DNA from: Aestuariivivens marinum
Lineage (GTDB): Bacteria > Bacteroidota > Bacteroidia > Flavobacteriales > Flavobacteriaceae
DNA: 64,000 nucleotides
Assembly: GCF_022662175.1 (NCBI RefSeq)
Contig: NZ_JAKMCR010000002.1
Coordinates: 1-64,000 of the forward strand
Direction: 5' to 3'
How positions within the stretch are numbered: position 1 is the first letter of the stretch; every line of letters begins with the position of its first letter. Below, piece after piece: positions 44,425-52,611 of this stretch. Under the pieces are notes generated by a model that was given only the letters and a program-made list of their open reading frames with translations, ran no database searches and was not told the DNA's origin. The position numbers were made by a program, and so were the translations under genes.

Positions 44425-46938
44425 TTAATCTTCAATTTTAACAACAGACATATTGGTATTATAAGGCGCACTACTTTTTGATTGCATAGCAGAATTTGCT
44501 GCTTCTATATAATCATATTTCTGATAATAGATATAATACTTACTCGAATTTACATCAAAAAAGAAATCGATGTTGGTCTGTCCTGCTGAGATGGCCTTTC
44601 TCAAGAACTCATCCCTTTTGTTAACATCGGTATGTACAGCAACAACAAGATAAAATCCGTTATCTGTATGATTCACTCCTTTTAGGATTTGAATATTACT
44701 TAATATTTCACCAGAATCGAAATCTTCAGGCCTTAAAGGTTCGTTACTAAGTGGTGTAATTTGCTTAAGCAGCTTTAATGTCTCTCTATCTTTTTGATAT
44801 CTTGCTTGTTCATTATCATAGGCAGCACGCTTAATTCTACGCTTTCTTTCTACTTCAGTTGCTACACTAATACTTTCTAGCTCAGATAAAAGATTGGCTT
44901 TTACTACTAAAGCTTGGTTTTGTTGTGATTTAAGTTCATTAATTTTTTGTAAATAGAACACATTGATTTTATCCGATCGATCCGTAACCGATTTTAATCG
45001 CTCATTATACAAACGCTCTAGTTCGGATAATTGACTGCTTTGAGACTTAATAATATTGTCAATATCCTCCTTTATGGCCTCTATCTCCCTATTCTCGGCA
45101 GATATGCTCTTAAAGGCCTTTGGAGCCGTATTATAAATACCTTGTTCACTTAAATCATTTTCTTCTTTAAGATCATCCAAGTCTTGCTGCTTACTAGCTA
45201 CTTTAGCTTTTAATTGAGCCAATAAATCCTGTTGTTCTATTTTAGCTTTTTCTGTTAATACAGTTAAATCCGCCAACTCCAATGCGGGCCTGTCCTTGGC
45301 AACTGGTATAAGCACACCATCCAGCTCTTGCATTGCAATTTCCTCATCTTGCTCGGCTTTGGCTTTGGCTTCTGCTTCTTCCTTGAGTCTGTTTTCTTCT
45401 GCTAATTTGGCTTGTGCTTCAGCTTCCGCTTTAAGCCTAGCCTCTTCAGCTAGTTTTTCTTGGGATTCTCGTTCGGCCTTCAATCTTGCTTCCTCGACCA
45501 GTTTGGCTTGTTGTGCCTCCTGCTCGGCCTTTAACTTGGCTTCTGCTTCAGCTTTTAATCGTGCGGCCTCAGCTATTTGCCGTTGTCTTTCAAGTTCAGC
45601 TTTCAACTTAGCTTCTTGTTCGGCTTTAATGCGTCTTTCCTCAGCCAATTTCGCCAATCTTTCCCTTTCTGCCTTTTGTCTGGCTTCTTCTGCCAATCTG
45701 GCCTGAGCTTCTTGTTCTTCTTTTAATTTTGCTTCTGCTTTAAGTTTAGCTTCCTGTTCTGCTTGAAGTCTAGCAACCTCTTCAGCTTTAATTTCTTCTG
45801 TAGGGGTTTCTGTTACCTGTTCTATTTCTTTATTATTGGTAGTTACTGCACTAGTATCTACCTTAACTGTATTTTCCTTAACTGTATTTTCCTTAATTGT
45901 TCTAGGTTGTCGTACTACGCGTGGCCTGTTGCTATTACTTGCCACTTTTCGTCTAGCAGCAATACTTTTTGTTCGTTTTGAAGGTGTGATCAATGCTTCT
46001 TCATCGTCATCATCGGCATAATTATATCTATAGGCTTTCTTAAATTTATAAGCCAAAGTGATTTCATGTGAATTTCCAAAGCCGGACAAATCACCAATGG
46101 CCTGCTCATAGTTGTATTCCAATGCAATTTCCTTGGTAAGATTTAACCCTATCCCGCCAGACACCCCATAAAGTGAATTATAACCTGCCTGCATCCATAT
46201 ACCCTTAGGAACGGTTAACATGGCGATTCCAGAAAACACAGTATTGTCACTCTTAAATTCCGATCTTATTAGTGCAGAAAATTTGCTTTGATCTAAAAAC
46301 CCACGCGTATTCATATAGCCAGTGTACATAACATGAGCTTGAACACTTTGTCCGGGATTGTCTTCTAGCATTTGTGATGTTGAAAAATTATAGGCGACCA
46401 TATTATTTACAGAAAGTCCGAAATCGAAAAAGGTAGTCCCATAATTAATCCCTGGATTTATTGCAATTACAGAATTGTTTGGAATATTATTCAGTGAAGG
46501 GTCTGGAAAGTTTGTTACTACCTTACCCTCGTTAATACCACTTTGATAAAAACTTAAATTCACACCAAATGTGAGATTACTATTACTATTTAAAACGGCA
46601 TTATAAGCAAAATTGAGTGTGCCTCCAAAAGTAGTCAATACACCATAATCCTGTTGAAAAAGTCCAATACCAGCCCCAATATTTTCCCTAAACCTGCCAG
46701 AATAACTAAACAAATAGGTTTGTGGAGCATCATCAAACTGTACCCATTGCCTTTTATTGGTAAAGCTTATGTATTTATTTTGTTCCCTAACAAAACTAAA
46801 AGTAGGGTTTATGGCATATCTATTAAATCGTAATCCATTTCTAACAGGTAAATCAAGGGCTACTACCCCATTTTCTTGAGCATGGAATTGTTGAAGGAAA
46901 GCCAATAGAATAATATGTAAAAATAGATATTTTCCCAT
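44425..46938 (-). CDS. PorP/SprF barrel fused to a long coiled coil and a SPOR-like C-terminal domain
   Basis: 837 residues. Residues 1-305 form a PorP/SprF unit: signal peptide (LLAFLQQFHAQ), NRYAINPTFSFVREQNKYI, RQWVQFDDAPQTYLFSY, ALEYNYEQAIGDLSGFG and ITLAYKF at its end. A linker (about 306-390) with DDDDEEA and basic, Thr/Val-rich stretches leads into about 170 residues of Ala/Glu/Lys/Arg repeats such as RLKAEAEAKLKAEQEAQ, a strongly predicted coiled coil like TolA. A second helical region (about 560-740) ends in a compact domain, NGFYLVVAVHTDVNKRD to NMSVVKIED, that resembles SPOR domains. Ordinary PorP/SprF proteins stop near 300-340 residues. The long arm would reach through the periplasm. 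The gene starts 1 bp after the adhesin at 46940 ends, so the two are coupled. Confidence 0.88.
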   Translation of the reverse strand: MGKYLFLHIILLAFLQQFHAQENGVVALDLPVRNGLRFNRYAINPTFSFVREQNKYISFTNKRQWVQFDDAPQTYLFSYSGRFRENIGAGIGLFQQDYGVLTTFGGTLNFAYNAVLNSNSNLTFGVNLSFYQSGINEGKVVTNFPDPSLNNIPNNSVIAINPGINYGTTFFDFGLSVNNMVAYNFSTSQMLEDNPGQSVQAHVMYTGYMNTRGFLDQSKFSALIRSEFKSDNTVFSGIAMLTVPKGIWMQAGYNSLYGVSGGIGLNLTKEIALEYNYEQAIGDLSGFGNSHEITLAYKFKKAYRYNYADDDDEEALITPSKRTKSIAARRKVASNSNRPRVVRQPRTIKENTVKENTVKVDTSAVTTNNKEIEQVTETPTEEIKAEEVARLQAEQEAKLKAEAKLKEEQEAQARLAEEARQKAERERLAKLAEERRIKAEQEAKLKAELERQRQIAEAARLKAEAEAKLKAEQEAQQAKLVEEARLKAERESQEKLAEEARLKAEAEAQAKLAEENRLKEEAEAKAKAEQDEEIAMQELDGVLIPVAKDRPALELADLTVLTEKAKIEQQDLLAQLKAKVASKQQDLDDLKEENDLSEQGIYNTAPKAFKSISAENREIEAIKEDIDNIIKSQSSQLSELERLYNERLKSVTDRSDKINVFYLQKINELKSQQNQALVVKANLLSELESISVATEVERKRRIKRAAYDNEQARYQKDRETLKLLKQITPLSNEPLRPEDFDSGEILSNIQILKGVNHTDNGFYLVVAVHTDVNKRDEFLRKAISAGQTNIDFFFDVNSSKYYIYYQKYDYIEAANSAMQSKSSAPYNTNMSVVKIED

Positions 46939-46939
46939 G

Positions 46940-48379
46940 CTATTTTAATACCGTTATAGAACCTTTTTTGGTACTATTGTTAGCTGTTGTGATAATATAA
47001 TAGTAAACAGGGTTTATATCATTGAAATCCAACTGGGTCTGGGGCCAGTTATTTTGATAATCATTTGTGTATAGCACCATTTTACCATGTGAACTATAAA
47101 TAGCCACTTTAGTATTTGTACCACTCACATACTGCTGAGGTATCACCCATGTATCATTTACTCCATCACCATTAGGACTAATTACATTCGGAATATTTCC
47201 AACCGCAGGAAAGGCATCAATAATTACAAAAGTATGCTCTACCGAAGCCAAGCAACCACTTGTTTGGGTAACAACAACTTTATAATCACCTGTTTGAGTA
47301 GTTTCATAACTAGTATTTACAGCACCAGTAATTGGCGAATCATTTCTATACCATTGAAAAGTAGGACTAACTGCGTCCGTGGTGACAGTAACAACTAAAG
47401 TTTCTCCTTCATCAATATAGTTGGTTTCCGGCACATCAATAGAACTGGTGAACCCTTCCGCATTTAAAGTAATTGATGCAGTATCTATACACTCTCCCAA
47501 ATCAACTTCAACAGTATAAGTTCCAGATTCATTGGTTTGATACATTTGACCAGTGGCACCATCTATTTCAATATCATCCTTGAACCATTTATAACTTTGA
47601 CCGGAAATTGCATTTAATGTTGTTGGACCATCACCAGAACAATAAGGATTTCCTAAGCTTGAAGCAATTTCTGAGGATGAACCAGAACCAGACTCACTTA
47701 CAGTTACCCTATTTGAATAAGAGTTTGATGTACAGGATCCATAATTAGTCTCTACAAAATAGGTTCCTGGTTCGTTTACTACTAAGCTCTCTCCAGAATC
47801 TACAAAAGCTGAGGTCGAAGGTCCTGTTTCCTTATACCAGTTATAGGTTAATGATGGATATTGTAAAGGCGAATTGTTTGATGGCCCACCTGGGTTATCT
47901 ATAGTTAACAAATAACTCCCTCCAGGACAATAAGCCCCTGTAGCCACCAAATTATTAATGGTAAAAGGCTCATCCTGAGCTTTATAATATGCTGGAAAAG
48001 CATCGGATGGGGTACTTGAAGCAGCAGGGGATGTACTTTTTATCCTTAATTTATAAGCTTCACCAGAAACTGTAGTGGGTAATGAAAATGTTAATGTGGC
48101 TGGTGAAGTCGTAACACTTCCTGTTGTAGATGTAAAAATAACTGTTGCACTTGAGAAATCACCAGTGTCATCAGATAGTTCAATAATGAATTGATTGCTA
48201 GCGGTTAAATCACCTTCAGGTGAAAAGGTAAACGTAACATTATAAGTGTTAAATGATTCGCTTGCACAGGCCTGGCTAAAACCCAAGTTTGGTTTACTAA
48301 TTACGATTTGCGCATTCAATAACGCTGTAAGACATGTAGTAAATATAACAGTTAATATAATGTTCGCGTAATGTCTCAT
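46940..48379 (-). CDS. Secreted Ig-like protein with type B T9SS sorting domain
   Basis: 479 residues from the ATG at 48377-48379 (MRHYANIILTVIF), chosen because the signal peptide begins there; the longer frame adds 14 polar residues. The signal peptide ends at LLNAQ. The mature protein has a first beta-sandwich (SQACASESFNTYNVTF), then Ig/PKD-like modules with the pattern TYFVETNYGSCTSNSY and TYTVEVDLGECIDTAS. It ends in a type B sorting domain: NVISPNGDGVNDTWVIP, VAIYSSHGKMVLY and YYYIITTANNSTKKGSI. It is followed after 1 bp by the PorP/SprF-SPOR fusion, its predicted partner. It is much shorter than the other two adhesins in the window. Confidence 0.9.
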   Translation of the reverse strand: MRHYANIILTVIFTTCLTALLNAQIVISKPNLGFSQACASESFNTYNVTFTFSPEGDLTASNQFIIELSDDTGDFSSATVIFTSTTGSVTTSPATLTFSLPTTVSGEAYKLRIKSTSPAASSTPSDAFPAYYKAQDEPFTINNLVATGAYCPGGSYLLTIDNPGGPSNNSPLQYPSLTYNWYKETGPSTSAFVDSGESLVVNEPGTYFVETNYGSCTSNSYSNRVTVSESGSGSSSEIASSLGNPYCSGDGPTTLNAISGQSYKWFKDDIEIDGATGQMYQTNESGTYTVEVDLGECIDTASITLNAEGFTSSIDVPETNYIDEGETLVVTVTTDAVSPTFQWYRNDSPITGAVNTSYETTQTGDYKVVVTQTSGCLASVEHTFVIIDAFPAVGNIPNVISPNGDGVNDTWVIPQQYVSGTNTKVAIYSSHGKMVLYTNDYQNNWPQTQLDFNDINPVYYYIITTANNSTKKGSITVLK

Positions 48380-48513
48380 TCTATATTTTTGATAAGAGGA
48401 TTTAGTTAAGCAAGTCATCATTGCTTATAAACATAGACAATAATTAACAACAAGATGTTAATACATTTTTTCTAATGAAGCTCAAAAAACATAAATGGTA
48501 AATCAGTTTTTAG

Positions 48514-49845
48514 TTAATCGTCTAAGTCTGGGTCGTTGTTCGTAGCTATTATTTTATTAATTTTTAATCTGAAATCAGGACGTCTTTCATTATTCAAATC
48601 AATAAAAGTTTCTGCATTATGGCCTTTTGAATACACATTAAAAAATGCACTATTACCATACCAATTTTCTAAATCATCATTATTTGTATTGTTCTCAACA
48701 AAAATATTTCCATTACAATTATTAAAATACATTTCAGAAAATTGAATCTTTTCTAAATTTTCTTGATTAATGGTTATCTTTTTTTCAAAAATTACAGCTG
48801 GATTAAATCCTGAAACGACTGTTTTTTTCATATCCAATGATGAATTATGTCCTACATAAATACCTTCACGTACCAAGCCCAACTTAATATCAGATGCCAG
48901 GTCTTCACTATCATTTAGGAGCGTTAAATTTTTTGCCATTACCGTTGTTCCTTTTTTAGACAAATCCACTTCGCCTTGTTCTTGATAGGAAATTATATGT
49001 ACACACCGTGATGAGCCTTCACTATTTGAGATATATGGTGAACGAACAGCTAACGAATTGATTAACCCACATTGAGCTCCATAATTAAAGTTAAAATCAT
49101 TTCCATTAGATTTATAAGAAACCACCTGCTCAAGGTTGAATCCACCTCCCAATATTTTAAAAGCATCACCTGCAGCATAACTCACCATAACATTACTAAC
49201 TTTGGTTTTATTGCCAACACCAGCGAGTAATAATCCATCAAAATAGCCTGCTGTTTTTGTTCTTTTACCCGCATATTCTATTCTTACATATCTAAGAATT
49301 CCTGAATTGCTCTCTACGTTGTCACCTCCATAATTAGTATTTCCGTAATTATTGGCATCTAACTGTTCGTGAAAAGCTGCCACAGAACCATTTCCAAATT
49401 TGTTGGTAGGTGCATCTCCCAATATCATAATCCCTCCCCAGTCTCCAGCACGCTTAACACTTTTACCAGATGTAAATACGATAGGATCTGTCTCTAGACC
49501 ATCTGCAATAATTTTAGACCCTTTAGATATTGTTAATGACCCTTTCGTTTTATAATCTCCTATTATTACAGTACCCGGCTCTATTGTTAGTGTGGCATTA
49601 TTTACAACAAACACACTTCCTAAAAGCAAATAAACATATCGTTTAGATAATCTTGTGTCCTTATTAATACTTCCTGTTAAAATTTGAGTAGGTTCTCCAT
49701 AGTATTCTTGATTGGGTCTAAATTGTGTCCAATTATTTAACCAGTTATCTATACCTACTATTCCCTTTTCTTGTTGTGCATAGGAATTACTATATATTCC
49801 TAATACTAAGAGAAACAATAGAAACATTCTAGTAGATTTTTTCAT
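48514..49845 (-). CDS. Secreted beta-helix-like protein of unknown function
   Basis: 443 residues with a signal peptide (LLVLGIYSNSYAQ). Repeated short strands with Gly/Asn turns (TLTIEPGTVIIGDYKTKGSL, TISKGSKIIADGL, GDWGGIMILGDAP, ILRYVRIEYAGKRT) point to a right-handed beta-helix of the type seen in flavobacterial secreted proteins that carry an EPGTVI-type motif. There is no T9SS sorting domain at the C-terminus (…KIIATNNDPDLDD), so it may be periplasmic or use another route. It lies 134 bp upstream of the adhesin at 46940 in the same direction and might share its transcript. It has a good promoter and three phased ATCGAT-like boxes upstream. No catalytic residues are recognised. Confidence 0.8.
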   Translation of the reverse strand: MKKSTRMFLLFLLVLGIYSNSYAQQEKGIVGIDNWLNNWTQFRPNQEYYGEPTQILTGSINKDTRLSKRYVYLLLGSVFVVNNATLTIEPGTVIIGDYKTKGSLTISKGSKIIADGLETDPIVFTSGKSVKRAGDWGGIMILGDAPTNKFGNGSVAAFHEQLDANNYGNTNYGGDNVESNSGILRYVRIEYAGKRTKTAGYFDGLLLAGVGNKTKVSNVMVSYAAGDAFKILGGGFNLEQVVSYKSNGNDFNFNYGAQCGLINSLAVRSPYISNSEGSSRCVHIISYQEQGEVDLSKKGTTVMAKNLTLLNDSEDLASDIKLGLVREGIYVGHNSSLDMKKTVVSGFNPAVIFEKKITINQENLEKIQFSEMYFNNCNGNIFVENNTNNDDLENWYGNSAFFNVYSKGHNAETFIDLNNERRPDFRLKINKIIATNNDPDLDD

Positions 49846-49884
49846 GGCAAAAAATTTAAAAATGATTAATTATTAATTTATGAC

Positions 49885-49916
49885 CAAACATAATAAAAAA
49901 TATCCATGTAATGCAA
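49885..49916 (-). promoter_or_regulatory. Promoter of the beta-helix-like protein gene
   Basis: On the minus strand TTG (49914-49916) and TATGTTTG (49885-49892) are 21 bp apart, a good Bacteroidota -33/-7 pair. Transcription would start about 33 bp before the ATG at 49845. The phased boxes at 49922-49975 lie immediately upstream, where an activator would bind. Confidence 0.75.
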
Positions 49917-49921
49917 ATTTT

Positions 49922-49980
49922 TACGATAAAATGCATATTTTGGATATATTTTGTGTTTTTTTATCGATAAAATGCAGTTT
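49922..49980 (-). promoter_or_regulatory. Phased ATCGAT-type boxes upstream of the beta-helix-like gene
   Basis: CGATAAAATGCATATTTT at 49924 and CGATAAAATGCAGTTTT at 49965 are 41 bp apart, with a degenerate copy (GGATATATTTTG) between them at 49943. The ~20-bp phasing and the ATCGAT-A/T-AAATGCA core match the three boxes upstream of the CAP-domain gene at 8249-8302. The boxes adjoin the -33 element. Confidence 0.5.
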
Positions 49981-50067
49981 TAAAAGGTAAAATACCATAG
50001 GTAATATATTTCTTAAAATTTTGTTAAATTTTAAAAATTGGATTGAATACTTCTATTAAAACAAAAA

Positions 50068-50091
50068 AAGCTAATGAATACACATTAGCTT
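50068..50091 (-). terminator. Terminator of the 148-residue secreted protein gene
   Basis: AAGCTAATG (50068-50076) and CATTAGCTT (50083-50091) form a perfect 9-bp stem. On the minus strand a TTTTTTTGT tail follows. It lies 24 bp after the stop codon at 50116. Confidence 0.88.
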
Positions 50092-50115
50092 ACAAATAAA
50101 ATTAAAATATAATGT

Positions 50116-50562
50116 TTAATGAAACTCAGCATATTCATGCAGAGATTTTAAAGTTTCTTCATAAAAAAGAATGGCTGAAACTAAATCGTCTGTATCAGAA
50201 TAAGGCAAAATACGCTTTTGAAAATCTGCATTGTCTTCCAAAAAACTGTCTGTAGCTTCAAATTGCTTATCTAAAATCTTACTGTTATCCTTATCGTTTG
50301 GGATACCCAATGTAGACATTGTTACACCTGGTTTGGTGGCAAAAGCAATATAAGGTAATAACTTAACTAAGCTTTCAATACGCTCAACATAAAGGCCTAA
50401 CAAAATACCTTTAGGCATACGCTCCAATTCTGGCTTATTATGATATTTTTTTATAGCGACACCTTCCTGAATAATACTTTTTTCTTCTTTATTCTTTTGA
50501 GCAAAACCAATACCGGTTACCATAAAAAAACACAACGTAAAAAAAATAATTTTTGTTTGCAT
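50116..50562 (-). CDS. Small secreted protein of unknown function
   Basis: 148 residues from the ATG at 50560-50562 (MQTKIIFFTLCFFMVTGIGFAQ), which begins a clean signal peptide. The longer frame adds a polar MWHSVIKIYD stretch that overlaps the promoter. The mature part is helical and charged: EEKSIIQEGVAIKKYHNKPEL, MPKGILLGLYVERIESLVKL, LPYIAFATKPGVTMSTLGIP, DNADFQKRILPYSDTDDLVS. No family recognised. It is a single gene with promoter and terminator. The promoter overlaps an inverted-type ATCGA sequence (50601-50620) related to boxes elsewhere in the window. Confidence 0.8.
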   Translation of the reverse strand: MQTKIIFFTLCFFMVTGIGFAQKNKEEKSIIQEGVAIKKYHNKPELERMPKGILLGLYVERIESLVKLLPYIAFATKPGVTMSTLGIPNDKDNSKILDKQFEATDSFLEDNADFQKRILPYSDTDDLVSAILFYEETLKSLHEYAEFH

Positions 50563-50589
50563 ATCGTAAATTTTAATAACACTATGCCA

Positions 50590-50620
50590 CAAACATAATA
50601 CATTTTATCGACATTTTATG
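50590..50620 (-). promoter_or_regulatory. Promoter with overlapping ATCGA palindrome-like box
   Basis: TATGTTTG on the minus strand (50590-50597) fits the -7 consensus and is preceded by TAT, as at 49885-49895. The -33 position is covered by CATTTTATCGACATTTTATG (50601-50620, plus strand), a variant of the box seen at 8249 and 49922. Confidence 0.5.
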
Positions 50621-50744
50621 TATTTAATCTATTTTTTTATATTTCAAGACAGTATTTTCTTTCTTTTTTATGAAATGCAATAATCTAATTAATTACAAAT
50701 TAAGAAGTTATATTAGAACACTAAAAAATTAGAATAAATATAAA

Positions 50745-51594
50745 TTACAAATACTTAATTAATAAATGTGATTTACTAGTTTCTTTTATTAATAAAATAG
50801 CCAATTACTCTATTTGGCCATCACGTTCTCTTGTAATTACAAATAGTTCTGGTATTTCATCTATAGCCTTAGTAGGCTTTCTATTACCAATACCATAATT
50901 AAGTCCAATTATTTCTGATTCTCTTTCTGAAAGTGTAATAAAAACAACCTCTAAAACGTAATGAAGTGAATCAATAAACAGTACTGCATCTGGTTTTAGA
51001 GACATAAATGTTTTTATAATATTGTACAAACTTAGGTTCTCATCTTCAGATAATGGTGCATCCATAGAAGTACTGTACCCAGAACTCATTATACAAAGCT
51101 CTATCTCTTCTCTTTAAACATCTATGATCTCTGAAATTTCTTCAATTGTAAGTTCTCTATAATGATTTTGCTCAAAAATACAGTTGCCTTTTTTATTTTT
51201 ACCAATACTTCAATTTTATTAAGAGTCAATCGAATAGTTCTTGAATTTTGGGATAACAACTGAATAATACTCTGTCTTATCCACCAAACAGCACAGGAAA
51301 TAAATTTAAATCCTCGTGTTTCGTCAAATTTCTTAGCTACTTTTAACAATACTAGATTGCCCTTAGTGATTAAATCGGAAAGAGGCAAACCACTATTTCG
51401 ATATTGCTTTACAACTGAAACAACAAATCGTAAATTGGCAATAATTAGCTCGTTAAGTGCTTATTCATTTACATTTCTTATCTGTTTTGGTAATTCAACT
51501 TCCCTTTCTGCTGAAACCAAATTTATTTTACCAATATCACTTAAATACTTGTGCCTAGAGAAGAATTATCCCTAATTGTAATTTCCTCAACCAT
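50745..51594 (-). pseudogene. Decayed RpoD-family (sigma-70) sigma factor gene
   Basis: Read on the minus strand from ATG 51594, the pieces [137 protein letters not shown] and SKSHLLIKYL follow in the order of a flavobacterial RpoD-type factor (regions 1.2 to 4.2). They lie in different frames: a 2-nt shift near 51548, a shift near 51185, and in-frame stops at 51461-51463, 51114-51116 and 50805-50807. The total of about 850 bp equals an intact 280-residue sigma factor. It cannot be a working gene. Decay is moderate, so the loss is not very old. Confidence 0.92.
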
Positions 51595-51608
51595 TTAAAG
51601 AGGCCTCA

Positions 51609-52358
51609 TTAAAGATTAGATTGTTGAACTATTTTAACATAAATAAGCTTCTGTCTGTTATTAGGGTTTTTTCGTGGTTCTATTTCAAAATCACTTATAG
51701 ATTTAATAAATGGCGTTAGTTTTTGGTAACCATAGTTTCTAGGATCGAAATTTGGTTGTTTTTTTTGAATTAAGGCTCCAACTTCTCCTAAGAAAGCCCA
51801 ACCTTCGTCATCTTCAAGGTCAGAAATAGTAGATTTAATTAAATTAACGACTGCTGGAGTAATTTTATCAATCTTTGATTTAGGCGTTTTCACCTCCAAA
51901 GGGGTCAACTTATCTTGTTCGGTCTCTTTTTTTAATATTTCTAAATAAATAAATTTATCACAGGAAACTATAAAAGGGTTTGGCGTTTTCTTTTCGCCTA
52001 TACCATAAACTATCATTCCAGCCTCCCTTAGCCTTATGGCTAGTTTTGTAAAATCGCTATCACTGGAAACCAAACAAAACCCCTTGACCTTTTCAGAATA
52101 TAAAATATCCATTGCATCAATTATCATGGCCGAATCGGTAGCATTTTTGCCTACTGTATACCCATATTGCTGTATAGGTGTTATGGCATTTTCAAGTAAT
52201 ACTTTTTTCCATTTAGCTAAACCAGGCTTTGTCCAATCCCCATAAATCCGCTTTACTGTCGGGTTTCCATATTTGGCTATTTCCTCCAATAATTCCTTAA
52301 CATATCCAGAAGGTACATTATCACCATCTATTAAAACCGCTAAATGCAAATCATTCAT
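51609..52358 (-). CDS. NYN-domain nuclease-like protein with OST-HTH/LOTUS domain
   Basis: 249 residues. The N-terminal NYN/PIN-like domain (about 1-145) has conserved acidic positions in LAVLIDGDNVPSGY, DSAMIIDAMDILYS and CLVSSDSDFTKLA. The C-terminal part (about 165-245) is an OST-HTH (LOTUS) domain: LIKSTISDLEDDEGWAFLGE, PNFDPRNYGYQKLTPFIKSI and RQKLIYVKI. This NYN plus OST-HTH pairing is linked to RNA cleavage or RNA binding in bacteria. It begins 5 bp after the bS21-like gene ends, so the two are probably cotranscribed. The degenerate sigma factor lies 14 bp downstream. Nuclease activity is inferred from the retained acidic residues. Confidence 0.9.
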   Translation of the reverse strand: MNDLHLAVLIDGDNVPSGYVKELLEEIAKYGNPTVKRIYGDWTKPGLAKWKKVLLENAITPIQQYGYTVGKNATDSAMIIDAMDILYSEKVKGFCLVSSDSDFTKLAIRLREAGMIVYGIGEKKTPNPFIVSCDKFIYLEILKKETEQDKLTPLEVKTPKSKIDKITPAVVNLIKSTISDLEDDEGWAFLGEVGALIQKKQPNFDPRNYGYQKLTPFIKSISDFEIEPRKNPNNRQKLIYVKIVQQSNL

Positions 52359-52363
52359 AACAA

Positions 52364-52558
52364 TTATATCTCTTTAGACCGTTCATAGTCTTCTTTGTAT
52401 TTTGCCTTTGCAACCTCCTCTCGTCTTCTAGTCGATTTTTTTATAAAATATTGATTGTCCTTTATTGTCCTTAGTTGTTTAGTCTTTCTTACTTTTTGCT
52501 TAAAACGCTTTAAAGTACGTTCAATATTTTCTCCTGTAATTACTTTTATAACAAGCAT
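52364..52558 (-). CDS. Ribosomal protein bS21 paralogue
   Basis: 64 residues. The order MLVIKVITGENIERTLKRFK, KTKQLRTIKDNQYFIKKS and RRREEVAKAKYKEDYE follows Bacteroidota bS21. The GENIERTLKRFK and KAKYK blocks are the usual landmarks, but several normally conserved positions differ (for example the start lacks the common IPVK). bS21 in Bacteroidota binds near the 16S anti-Shine-Dalgarno region. Being linked to an NYN protein and not to the usual ribosomal or rpsU neighbours, it is probably a second, condition-specific copy. It lies 5 bp upstream of the NYN gene and 53 bp downstream of the cold-shock gene, separated from that by a terminator. Confidence 0.85.
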   Translation of the reverse strand: MLVIKVITGENIERTLKRFKQKVRKTKQLRTIKDNQYFIKKSTRRREEVAKAKYKEDYERSKEI

Positions 52559-52572
52559 GTATATAGTTTAAA

Positions 52573-52606
52573 AAAATGGCCTCTAACAATTCTTAGAGGC
52601 CATTTT
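52573..52606 (-). terminator. Terminator after the cold-shock gene
   Basis: AAAATGGCCTCTAA (52573-52586) and TTAGAGGCCATTTT (52593-52606) form a perfect 14-bp stem with a CAATTC loop, followed on the minus strand by TTTAAACTA. It stands between the cold-shock gene stop (52612) and the bS21-like gene, so some read-through would be needed for joint transcription. Confidence 0.9.
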
Positions 52607-52611
52607 GAAGT

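Noticed and set aside
45296-45706. 136-codon Ser/Ala/Leu-rich frame opposite the coiled-coil region
   Set aside because: It is the antisense shadow of repeated Ala/Glu/Lys codons in the PorP-coil-SPOR gene.
50805-51388. Two separate small genes (50805-51089 and 51122-51388)
   Set aside because: Both are fragments of one decayed sigma factor gene, matching region 4 and region 2 in consecutive order.
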